From the NCBI RefSeq assembly GCF_946223165.1, contig NZ_CAMIBP010000049.1:1-12088 (forward strand): a stretch of 12,088 bases of DNA. Reading direction: 5' to 3'. Each line of letters starts with the position of its first letter. Position 1 is the first letter of the stretch. Below, piece by piece: positions 1 through 6,304 of this stretch. Made by a program: the position numbers and the translations under genes. This stretch comes from an uncultured Corynebacterium sp. Lineage in GTDB: Bacteria; Actinomycetota; Actinomycetes; Mycobacteriales; Mycobacteriaceae. The notes under the pieces were generated by a model, which did no database searches, was not told the DNA's origin, and worked only from the letters and a program-made list of their open reading frames with translations.

Positions 1-231
1 TGGCACCACCGTCTTTAAACCGCTGAATATGGTGAATATGGCACTCATCGGCAGGACGATTACAGTTCTTCCACACACATGTCGGGTGCTCGGCGGACAT
101 TCCGGCGGCGAGCGCCTGGAAGTATCCCCCGAGCTCCATGCCCCACACCCTAAACCAGGCGTGGGGCACGCGCCACCGGAACAACAAACCCGCAGGATAA
201 CGGGCACGCCGGCCGAGGCGGCATCGGCAAG
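1..231. other. Left-edge intergenic stretch without a supported gene
   Basis: I find no convincing coding region here. A 68-codon open frame on the plus strand has no ribosome binding site, an unstructured Pro/His/Gly-rich composition and no family resemblance, so I do not call it. The region lies downstream of the minus-strand transporter gene and may hold the end of its transcript (see the inverted repeat at 139-168). The gene beyond the left edge is not visible. Confidence 0.5.
139..168 (-). repeat. Inverted repeat downstream of the transporter gene
   Basis: TGCCCCAC (139-146) and GTGGGGCA (161-168) are perfect 8-base inverted arms around a 14-base loop. A small inner CCT/AGG pairing is possible. 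It lies about 65 bases past the transporter stop codon, where a transcript end would be expected. No T-run follows on either strand, so an intrinsic terminator is not supported; an RNA 3'-end stabilising hairpin or a protein site is equally possible. Confidence 0.4.
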
Positions 232-1731
232 CTAGACCAGGACCATCCAGTGCCAGTACGTGGCCGAGAGCAGCAGCACGAGGAGGTAGCCCGCAATAGT
301 GAGCGGGACACCGGTCTTGAGGAACTGCTTCGTAGTAAACGCACCGGTGCCGTAGGCCAGCATGTTCTGGGGCGCGGACACCGGAAGCAGAAATCCGAAG
401 CAGATGACGAACTGCTGGATGATAACGAAGCCGATGCCCTGATCCGGGACATTGAGGGTCGCGGCCAGCGCAATGAACACCGGGATCAGAGCGGAAGCCA
501 GCGACGTGGCGGAGGCGAAGCCCAAGTGAATGAGGATGTTGAACAGGGCGACGAGGGCGATGGTGGCCAGGATCGGCAGCTTGTCGAGGCCCATGAGACC
601 GAAGGTCTGCTCCGAGAGCCACGTGGCCGCGCCGGTCTTGAGCAGGAACGAACCGAGCGAAATGCCAATGGCGAACACGATAAGGGTTCCCCAGCTCACC
701 ATCTTCTCAGCCTGTTTCCAGGAGAAGACGCCGATACGCGGGGTGAGCATGATGGCCACGGCCACGGCGGTGACGACGGAGGAATCGATGGGGTGAAGGA
801 TGTCCTCGGTGGCCCAGAAACCGAGCAACACGACGGCGATGGCGACGAGGCGCTTCTCCGCGGCGCTCATCGGACCCATCTCGTTGAGTTGCTGAATGAC
901 CAGCTCCTTGCCACCCTCGATACGGTCCGTCTCCGGCTTAATGGCTGCGCGCATGACGAAGAAGAGGACGATGGACATGAGAATCGACCACGGTGCGGCC
1001 CAGATAAACCACTGTCCCCACGAGATGTCGCGGCCCATTTGCTCTTGGATGAAGCCTGTGGCCACCAGGTTCTGCGCGGCGGCCGTCTTGATACCGACGT
1101 TCCACACGGAGACGGCCTGGGCGGCGGTGATGACGAGCAGGGCGCCCAGGCGCGAGTTGTTGGGCAGGCCAAACGCGGCGACCATGCCCAGCAGGATCGG
1201 GACGACGGCGCCGGCGCGCGCGGTCGCGGACGGAACGAAGAAGGCCAAGATAATGGCGATGATGATGGCGCCGGCGACGATATGAGAGACCTTCTCGCCC
1301 GCGATCTTGAGCACCATGAGGGCCAGCCGCTTGTGCAGCCCGGTGGCCTGCATGGCGCCGGCCAAAATCAGGGCGGCGGCCACGAGCGCCAGCGCGGAGG
1401 ACGAGAATCCGCCCATCGCCACGGCGAGGGCCTTCGAGGTGCCGTATAGTTCGCCTGGTTTTTCCGGATCCGGACCAAGGCCCACGAGAACGGAAATGAG
1501 GCCGACGATCATCAGCGCGCTCACCGGGTACGACACGGCTTCGGTGACCCACATGATGACGGCGAAGGCGAGCATGCCGAGCGCTACGCGGCCGTCCCAG
1601 GCGAGAGAGTCGATGGGCATGAGCAGTACGGCGCCGAGCGCGACGAAGGCCAGGAGGAACCAGACGACGTGGACATCGAATTTCTTCCGCGCCTCGGGCA
1701 CCGCAGCGGCGGAATTCGCAGTGGTAGTCAA
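232..1731 (-). CDS. DASS/SLC13-family sodium:carboxylate-type anion transporter
   Basis: This is an integral membrane protein of 499 residues with about a dozen hydrophobic segments, typical of the divalent anion:Na+ symporter (DASS/SLC13) family, which moves succinate, malate, citrate or similar anions inward. The two inverted-repeat signature sites are visible at residues 168-170 (PSATARAG context) and 407-409 (ASATSLAS context). A late segment near 451-463 (SAPQNMLAYGTG) matches the conserved C-terminal substrate-site loop. I chose the TTG start at 1731 because AAGGA lies 8 bases upstream and the N-terminus (LTTTANSAAAVPEARKKF) then forms a normal short cytoplasmic tail. The frame stays open a further 28 codons upstream, but that extension has no comparable ribosome site. 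The gene is monocistronic and divergent from the helicase gene. C. glutamicum uses a DASS protein, DccT, for succinate, fumarate and malate; the substrate here is inferred only. Both signature triplets read Ser-Ala-Thr rather than Ser-Asn-Thr. Confidence 0.88.
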   Translation of the reverse strand: MTTTANSAAAVPEARKKFDVHVVWFLLAFVALGAVLLMPIDSLAWDGRVALGMLAFAVIMWVTEAVSYPVSALMIVGLISVLVGLGPDPEKPGELYGTSKALAVAMGGFSSSALALVAAALILAGAMQATGLHKRLALMVLKIAGEKVSHIVAGAIIIAIILAFFVPSATARAGAVVPILLGMVAAFGLPNNSRLGALLVITAAQAVSVWNVGIKTAAAQNLVATGFIQEQMGRDISWGQWFIWAAPWSILMSIVLFFVMRAAIKPETDRIEGGKELVIQQLNEMGPMSAAEKRLVAIAVVLLGFWATEDILHPIDSSVVTAVAVAIMLTPRIGVFSWKQAEKMVSWGTLIVFAIGISLGSFLLKTGAATWLSEQTFGLMGLDKLPILATIALVALFNILIHLGFASATSLASALIPVFIALAATLNVPDQGIGFVIIQQFVICFGFLLPVSAPQNMLAYGTGAFTTKQFLKTGVPLTIAGYLLVLLLSATYWHWMVLV

Positions 1732-1775
1732 GAGAGAAATCCTTGTGAAATGAGAGTAAATAGCTGTCGCTTTCC

Positions 1776-1781
1776 ACATTA
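1776..1781 (-). promoter_or_regulatory. Candidate -10 box of the transporter gene
   Basis: On the minus strand TAATGT (1781 to 1776) fits the corynebacterial TAnnnT -10 pattern. It would give a leader of roughly 35-40 bases that includes the AAGGA ribosome site before the TTG start. No good -35 hexamer is visible at the right spacing. I looked for a GlxR (CRP-type) site, TGTGA-N6-TCACA, and found only a half site near 1744-1748. Confidence 0.3.
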
Positions 1782-1868
1782 GGCCTGCCCGATCAGAAAG
1801 TCGTGTCCGAAACATATGGGCATTGTCACCCTCATTCGGGCGGTTTCGGGTCAGCCCCCTGCGACCAC

Positions 1869-1884
1869 TAAGATAAGAACACGA
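1869..1884 (+). promoter_or_regulatory. -10 box for a probably (near-)leaderless helicase mRNA
   Basis: TAAGAT at 1869-1874 fits TAnnnT and ends only nine bases before the ATG at 1884. Transcription would therefore begin at about 1881-1884, giving a leader of 0-3 bases. No Shine-Dalgarno sequence precedes the ATG. Leaderless transcripts are common in corynebacteria. The -35 region is weak (TTTCGG-like near 1845). Confidence 0.5.
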
Positions 1885-3176
1885 TGACTACTTTTGCCGA
1901 CCTCGGCCTCCCCCGCGAAATAACCACCATTTTGGCACGTCAGGGCATCGACAGTCCCTTCCCCATTCAGGAAGCAGCCATTCCCGACGCGCTGGCGGGC
2001 AAAGACGTGTTAGGGCGCGGGCCCACGGGCTCGGGCAAGACCTTCACTTTTGGTCTGCCTATGATCACTCGTTTGGCGGGGGCGGGCGCGTCGAAACCGG
2101 GCAAACCGCGCGGCCTCATTCTGGCGCCCACCCGCGAGCTCGCGGCTCAGATCCAGCAGCGCCTCGACGAACCTGCAAACGCGCTCGGTCTGCGCACCCT
2201 CGCGGTGGTCGGCGGCGTCAACATCAACACCCAGATTCGCCAGCTCGCACGCCCGGTAGACATCTTGGTGGCCACCCCCGGCCGCGCCCAGGATCTCATC
2301 AACCAGCGTCAGCTGGCGCTTGCCGATGTCGCCATCACCGCGCTCGACGAGGCTGATCAGATGGCGGACATGGGCTTCCTCCCCCAAGTGCGCAAACTGC
2401 TGGAGCTCACGCCGCAGGACGGTCAGCGCCTCCTGTTCTCGGCCACCCTCGACGGCGACGTCAATAAGTTGGTCAAGCAGTTTATGCATGATCCGTTGAC
2501 GCATTCCACAGCGCCGGTCGAGGCCGCGGTGGACACGATGGAGCACTATGTGGCGTTCGTGGGTGACCGCGAGGCCCGCAACGACGTCGTCCTCGCCATC
2601 GGCGCGCGCGAGGGCAAGACCATCATGTTCATGCGCACGAAGCACGGTGTGGACCGCCAGACGAAGAAGCTGCGCCGGAACGGGATCAACGCGTACCCGC
2701 TCCACGGAGACAAGGGCCAGGGCGCGCGTACCCGCGCCATCGAAGGCTTCGCGGATGGATCCATCCCGGTGCTCGTTGCCACAGACATTGCGGCGCGCGG
2801 CATCGACATCTCCGACGTCTCGCTCGTCGTACACGTCGATCCGCCGGCGGAGCACAAGGCCTATCTCCATCGTTCCGGGCGTACGGCCCGCGGCGGGGAA
2901 TCTGGCCGGGTGATTACTCTGGTCATGGACCAGCAGCGCGACGAGGTATCGAAGCTCATCCGCAAGGCCGGCGTCGAAGCCGCCTCGTTCGAGGTGTCCG
3001 GGTCGAACGACGCCGAACTGATCCGGGTCACCGGCGCCCGCACACCCACCGGTACTCCCCTGCCGCCGCCGGGACAACCGGCGCCGAAGCCAGCAGCCGG
3101 CGCAGCCGGGCCGAAGAAGCAGGGTTCGCACCGCCCCCGGGGACGTCGGCGCCGGCCGGCGCAGAAAGGCCGCTGA
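1884..3176 (+). CDS. DEAD-box ATP-dependent RNA helicase
   Basis: A 430-residue DEAD-box helicase that uses ATP to unwind or remodel RNA in the cytoplasm; roles in mRNA decay, ribosome assembly or cold adaptation are typical of the family. All motifs are intact: Q motif (F4, Q29), motif I GPTGSGKT 46-53, Ia PTRELA 82-87, Ib TPGR 131-134, II DEAD 155-158, III SAT 186-188, V ATDIAARGID 299-308, and VI HRSGRTAR 329-336 (a variant of HRIGRTGR often seen in actinobacteria). RecA-like domain 1 spans about 20-205 and domain 2 about 215-360. The tail from about 385 is Pro/Ala-rich and ends in a cluster of Arg and Lys, a likely unspecific RNA-binding extension, as in RhlE-type proteins. The start is set by the adjacent -10 box. 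Its TGA stop shares its A with the next gene's ATG, so translation of the two is probably coupled. The specific RNA target cannot be told from sequence. Confidence 0.93.
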   Translation: MTTFADLGLPREITTILARQGIDSPFPIQEAAIPDALAGKDVLGRGPTGSGKTFTFGLPMITRLAGAGASKPGKPRGLILAPTRELAAQIQQRLDEPANALGLRTLAVVGGVNINTQIRQLARPVDILVATPGRAQDLINQRQLALADVAITALDEADQMADMGFLPQVRKLLELTPQDGQRLLFSATLDGDVNKLVKQFMHDPLTHSTAPVEAAVDTMEHYVAFVGDREARNDVVLAIGAREGKTIMFMRTKHGVDRQTKKLRRNGINAYPLHGDKGQGARTRAIEGFADGSIPVLVATDIAARGIDISDVSLVVHVDPPAEHKAYLHRSGRTARGGESGRVITLVMDQQRDEVSKLIRKAGVEAASFEVSGSNDAELIRVTGARTPTGTPLPPPGQPAPKPAAGAAGPKKQGSHRPRGRRRRPAQKGR

Positions 3177-4033
3177 TGCGAGTCCTCAGCGAGGAAGAAT
3201 GGCGCCCGCGTCTCGAGGCACACGAGGAACGCGCGCAGCAGCGCCTCGACACATTTCGCCACCCGGGTGGATACCACCCCGTCTACGACTTTCTCTTTGA
3301 GTACTACCCGGTCCGCCCGAGTCATCTGCGGCGCTGGCACCCGGGCATCGGAAGCGCGCTGGAGGCAGGCGCCCCGCACCGCGAGTGGCGTGACTACCGC
3401 GTCACGGTTGACGGGTTGACGGTCATAGACCTGCCAGCGTTCTGGGAGCGCCGGGGCCAATCGTTGCTCTATATCCGCGAACTCATGGCCCGCACGGCTC
3501 TCAACCCAGCGACGTTCGATTGCTTCGGTCTGCACGAGTGGGCCATGGTCTACAAGACCGATCGTCCACGCCACGATCTGCCGCTGCGTCTGGGCGCCGC
3601 CGGCACCGATGCCGTGGTTGAGTCGCACCGCATCAAGTGTACGCACTTCGACGCGTACCGATTCTTCACGGAACCAGCGCGCCCGCTCAACCTCACCGTC
3701 TTGACTCGCGACACCCAGCCCGCCACGGACCAGGCGGGCTGCGTCCACGCCACGATGGACCTCTATAAGTGGGCGTGGAAGCTCGGTCCCCTCGTCCCCG
3801 GAGAGGTGTTCTTGGACGCGTTGGATCTGGCGATCGAGGCGCGCACGCTCGACATGGAGGCCTCGCCCTATGACTGCCGCGAGCTGGGCTTTGGCGTCGT
3901 AGCCATTGAGACCGCGGAAGGAAAAGCCGAGTATGTCCATCGGCAGCGCGCGTTGGCGGACAAGGCCAAACCTCTGCGCGACCGGCTTGTCGCACTGGTA
4001 GACGAGGCAGCGGCGGCTACACTTTCGGCATAG
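3176..4033 (+). CDS. Conserved uncharacterised protein (commonly labelled 3-methyladenine DNA glycosylase)
   Basis: A 285-residue soluble protein. From memory, relatives with the same blocks (FGLHEWAMVYK at 117-127, HRIKCTHFDAYRFF at 151-164, GCVHATMDLYKWAWKL at 188-203) occur in many bacteria and are often named '3-methyladenine DNA glycosylase'. I see no helix-hairpin-helix as in AlkA, no Tag-type zinc signature and no MPG-like fold signature, so I do not accept that name as a function. What stands out is a set of Cys/His residues inside the conserved blocks: C116, H120, H151, C155, H157, C189, H191. These suggest a metal site or catalytic centre (inference). The ATG overlaps the helicase TGA by one base (TGATG), so it is translated by coupling and no separate ribosome site is needed. 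The VWA-like gene follows 22 bases downstream. A link to RNA or nucleic-acid metabolism is suggested only by the coupling to a helicase. Confidence 0.85.
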   Translation: MRVLSEEEWRPRLEAHEERAQQRLDTFRHPGGYHPVYDFLFEYYPVRPSHLRRWHPGIGSALEAGAPHREWRDYRVTVDGLTVIDLPAFWERRGQSLLYIRELMARTALNPATFDCFGLHEWAMVYKTDRPRHDLPLRLGAAGTDAVVESHRIKCTHFDAYRFFTEPARPLNLTVLTRDTQPATDQAGCVHATMDLYKWAWKLGPLVPGEVFLDALDLAIEARTLDMEASPYDCRELGFGVVAIETAEGKAEYVHRQRALADKAKPLRDRLVALVDEAAAATLSA

Positions 4034-4055
4034 TTTGTCTCGGGAAAGGTTGCAC

Positions 4056-4877
4056 ATGGCGCGTCACTCCAATGGAAAGAACTCCTTCGCTCTCGCCCCG
4101 TGGCTCATCGCGGTGCTCGCGGTAATCGCAGTCGCAGTGGTGGCGGCTCTCATCTGGTTCTTCGGCCGCGCTGGCGGGGAGGATATCACCGCGGCCCCCG
4201 CCTCGAGCTCTGTGGAGTCGTCCATCTCACCGGAGGCATCCACACAGACCACGGAGGCGAGCGCCGCTTCCGCGACGCCGACGAGTACGTCGAGTGCCCA
4301 GCAGACCCCGACGAGCGAGGCGGCGCCCAGCAGCGCGGCATCGGCAAGCGAAGGCGTAGCGGATACGCTGTTCTTGGTCGACACGTCGGACGCGATGACG
4401 GCGCGGGCGGACGCCGTTGCGCAGGCCGTCGGCGAGGCAGCCCGCGCTGTGAGCGCCCAGAACAAGGGCGCGGCGCTGTGGAACTATTCCTCCCCACTCT
4501 CCCCCGGCGTGACGGTGGGATACCGTAACAATCTCGGGTTCGGCTCTGGTGAGGAGGTGGCGGCGTCGGTCGCGCAGCTGGGCAACGGTGGAGTGCCGCA
4601 GACCCGCAGCGCCGTTATCGCCGCTCTGGCGACGGCGTCGGACCAGGCCGCTGCAACGGGCTCCGCGCGCGTTGTGCTCATCACCAGCGGAACCGAGCAG
4701 GACATGGACGATGCGGCCTTCACATCGGCTCTCGAGCAGGCCAAGGGCACGGGCGTGACGCTGTCCGTGGTTCAGGTGGGCGACGGGGAGGCCGACGCCG
4801 CGCTCAAGGCGGCGGCGGATAAGTACGTGGCTTCCGATGAGGTTGCTGCCGCAGTCTCCGCGGCAGCGGGAGTCTAG
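4056..4877 (+). CDS. Membrane-anchored VWA-like protein with degenerate metal site
   Basis: A 273-residue protein with a short basic N-terminus, one hydrophobic segment (about 15-36) acting as signal anchor, a Ser/Thr/Ala/Gln-rich extracytoplasmic linker (about 43-100) and a von Willebrand A-like Rossmann domain (about 101-265). The domain shows the beta-strand LFLVDTSDA at 105-113, a central GVPQTRSA at 179-186 and strand RVVLITSG at 205-212. The MIDAS metal site is incomplete: D109 and S111 are kept, the second Ser is A113, T183 is plausible, and the expected Asp of the third motif is S211. Protein binding without a bound metal ion is likely. I chose ATG 4056 because GGGAAAGG ends six bases before it; an in-frame TTG at 4035 lies too close to the previous stop. 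It ends the helicase operon and faces the merR gene across a shared hairpin. Composition is Ala-rich throughout. Function is unknown. Confidence 0.82.
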   Translation: MARHSNGKNSFALAPWLIAVLAVIAVAVVAALIWFFGRAGGEDITAAPASSSVESSISPEASTQTTEASAASATPTSTSSAQQTPTSEAAPSSAASASEGVADTLFLVDTSDAMTARADAVAQAVGEAARAVSAQNKGAALWNYSSPLSPGVTVGYRNNLGFGSGEEVAASVAQLGNGGVPQTRSAVIAALATASDQAAATGSARVVLITSGTEQDMDDAAFTSALEQAKGTGVTLSVVQVGDGEADAALKAAADKYVASDEVAAAVSAAAGV

Positions 4878-4896
4878 TTCGGACGCGGACACCACA

Positions 4897-4930
4897 AAGG
4901 ACCGGCCCCAGTGAGCGGGAGCCGGTCCTT
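4897..4930. terminator. Bidirectional hairpin between convergent genes
   Basis: Perfect 10-bp stem AAGGACCGGC (4897-4906) / GCCGGTCCTT (4921-4930) around a 14-base loop in which CCC and GGG can add three more pairs with one bulged base. It lies between the stop of the VWA-like gene (4877) and the stop of the minus-strand merR gene (4942). The T-run is short on both strands, so termination would rely mainly on the stable stem and its A/T-rich foot. Confidence 0.7.
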
Positions 4931-4941
4931 AACTTATGCGC

Positions 4942-5496
4942 TTAGGAGGACTTGCGGTTGCGCAGCGCAGCCAGCTCGTCCATGGAGACGACGTTGTCCT
5001 CGACAACCTCGTCGATACGCTCCGACGGGAACGCGGAAATGGTGCCGGTGAGTTCCTTCATGATGCCCGGGACGGCGATGCCGAAGACTCCCTGGCCTCC
5101 GGCGAGGAGGTCGATGACCTCGTCGTTGGAGCGGCACTCGTACACGGTAGTGCCGTCGGACACGAGGGTGAGTTCAGAAATCTCGTTGACGCCGCGGTCA
5201 CGCAGCGAGTCCACGGCGAGGCGGATGTTTTGCAGCGAGATGCCGGTGTCCAGCAGGCGCTTGACAATCTTGAGGACGAGGACGTCCTTGAAAGAATACA
5301 GGCGCTGCGAGCCGGAACCGCGGGCGGTGCGGATGGACGGGTTCACCAGGTTGGTGCGCGCCCAGTAGTCCAGCTGGCGGTAGGTGATGCCGGCCACCTG
5401 GCATGCGATGGGGACGCGGTAGCCCACTTCTTCGTCCGGCCCGACGTCGAAGAGGGATTCCTGGACGTAACCCTGCTCGTCTTCGTTGATGCTCAC
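4942..5496 (-). CDS. MerR-family regulator, Rv1830 (ResR/McdR) type
   Basis: A 184-residue transcription factor. Residues 1-25 are an acidic leader, 26-98 are a MerR winged helix-turn-helix (recognition region around ITYRQLDYWARTNLVNPS, then the wing GSGSQRLYSFKDV), and 99-184 are a dimerisation/effector part without a Cys or His metal cluster. Sequence and position, downstream of odhI - ftsR - BFN gene, match M. tuberculosis Rv1830, called ResR or McdR, which has been connected with cell-cycle/growth control and antibiotic resilience, and the corresponding C. glutamicum gene next to cg1631-cg1632. The GTG start at 5496 is set by GGAG six bases upstream; the open frame continues nine codons further without such a site. 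The 172-base upstream gap holds a good promoter and a palindrome, so the gene can be transcribed on its own and may regulate itself. Direct targets cannot be read from this window. Confidence 0.9.
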   Translation of the reverse strand: MSINEDEQGYVQESLFDVGPDEEVGYRVPIACQVAGITYRQLDYWARTNLVNPSIRTARGSGSQRLYSFKDVLVLKIVKRLLDTGISLQNIRLAVDSLRDRGVNEISELTLVSDGTTVYECRSNDEVIDLLAGGQGVFGIAVPGIMKELTGTISAFPSERIDEVVEDNVVSMDELAALRNRKSS

Positions 5497-5536
5497 TGTT
5501 TTCTCCGATGCTCGTTTTCGCAAGCTCTAAAGCCTT

Positions 5537-5565
5537 ATTAAATGTGACGGAGGCGACCGCGTCAA
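5537..5565 (-). promoter_or_regulatory. Promoter of the Rv1830-type merR gene
   Basis: On the minus strand TTGACG (5565 to 5560), 17 bases of spacer and TTTAAT (5542 to 5537) form a near-consensus sigma-A type promoter. Transcription would start near 5530 and give a leader of about 35 bases before the GTG at 5496. A 19-base reading (TTGACG ... TAATAA) is also possible and would resemble the stretched spacers of MerR-activated promoters. Confidence 0.6.
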
Positions 5566-5603
5566 CCCCTCTGACGAGGGCGATGGCGTCGACCGCCTCA
5601 AAA

Positions 5604-5631
5604 CTCTTAACTAAAACTTTAGACCTGTAAA
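5604..5631 (-). promoter_or_regulatory. Candidate second promoter with embedded palindrome
   Basis: On the minus strand TTTACA (5631 to 5626) is followed by a 16-base spacer and TAAGAG (5609 to 5604). The spacer holds CTAAAGTTTTAG (5622 to 5611), a palindrome with 5-base arms CTAAA/TTTAG around two central bases. MerR-family proteins characteristically bind dyads between the -35 and -10 boxes. The -10 is weak, so the site could be a plain upstream operator instead. Confidence 0.35.
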
Positions 5632-5668
5632 ACCCCAAGTGCACCTTTAGTCACAGGCGTGTCATTTT

Positions 5669-6256
5669 TTATTTCGAATCGACGTCGCCGCCGAAGTCGC
5701 GTTCATCCATACCGAGATCGCGCATCATGGCTTCAAAATCGGCGTCTGCCTGCGGGTCTCCGCTCGCGGACGTATCTTTAGCACCATCAGTCACATCGTT
5801 AACAGGCGCTTCAGCAACGGGGGTAACGTACTCCACCCCTAGGTACTCGTCGAGATCCTCGGGCGCAGCATAGATAGCCACCTGCGCCACCATTTCCTCA
5901 TCCATGTCGACGGGGACATCGTAGTGATGCGAGAGCACGAGAGCGTCGGTGGCGGACAGCTCCACCGACTGCCCCGCCGCGGAGGTCACATCGAAAATGA
6001 AGGCGCCCTCGTGGTAGGTCACCGCCTCGATGGAACTGACTCCCCCAAGCTCGTCGAGGAGATCAATGAGGCCGTCAATGGCCCGTCGCTTGCCGTCGGA
6101 TGCATCCTGGATATACGCCATGGCGACCGTGGCCTCGGGCCCGCCGGCCCAAATGGTCACAACGCGGTGCTGTCCCTCCGGCTGAAGGCTCATGCACACG
6201 AAATTCTCGGGCGGGACGACACTGACATCGATGAGGTGCATGCGCACCGTGGCCAT
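5669..6256 (-). CDS. Bifunctional nuclease (BFN/DUF151) domain protein, Rv1829-like
   Basis: A 195-residue cytoplasmic protein. Residues about 10-130 form the BFN/DUF151 domain, with the pattern VVTIWAGGPEATVAMAYI at 32-49, the RRAIDGLIDLLDELGG helix at 57-72, the EGAFIFDV strand and the SATDALVLSHHYDVPV block at 101-116, which corresponds to the conserved 'PSDAIALA...VPI' block of the family. The remainder (about 131-195) is an acidic, probably flexible tail. Plant members were reported to degrade DNA and RNA; the role of the actinobacterial members is not established, so nuclease activity is only a family label. The ATG at 6256 has AAAGGAAG just upstream. It follows ftsR by 48 bases and is likely co-transcribed with it. 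Its position between the two merR genes is the same as Rv1829 in M. tuberculosis. Confidence 0.87.
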   Translation of the reverse strand: MATVRMHLIDVSVVPPENFVCMSLQPEGQHRVVTIWAGGPEATVAMAYIQDASDGKRRAIDGLIDLLDELGGVSSIEAVTYHEGAFIFDVTSAAGQSVELSATDALVLSHHYDVPVDMDEEMVAQVAIYAAPEDLDEYLGVEYVTPVAEAPVNDVTDGAKDTSASGDPQADADFEAMMRDLGMDERDFGGDVDSK

Positions 6257-6304
6257 GAATCTTCCTTTCGGGATGAGACGCGGTTGGCGGGGACATCCCC
6301 TGTG

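Noticed and set aside
250..1449. 399-codon plus-strand open frame opposite the transporter
   Set aside because: Composition is extreme (Gly, Glu, Asp, Arg, His) and there is no start signal; the minus strand encodes a clear membrane transporter.
1744..1760. Possible GlxR/CRP site in the transporter promoter region
   Set aside because: Only the TGTGA half is present; the partner half TCACA is missing at the required spacing.
2861..4057. 398-codon minus-strand open frame spanning the helicase end and the next gene
   Set aside because: It crosses two well-supported plus-strand genes and shows no domain; typical high-GC antisense frame.
5198..5644. Minus-strand frame beginning in the gap upstream of the Rv1830-type merR gene
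   Set aside because: The first 45 residues look protein-like, but it runs into a frame-shifted, Arg/Pro/His-rich shadow of merR and has no ribosome site; the gap is better explained by promoter elements.
5651..5673. Short stem with a following T-run on the plus strand, resembling a terminator
   Set aside because: Only a three-base stem (CAC/GTG) is possible and no plus-strand gene ends here.
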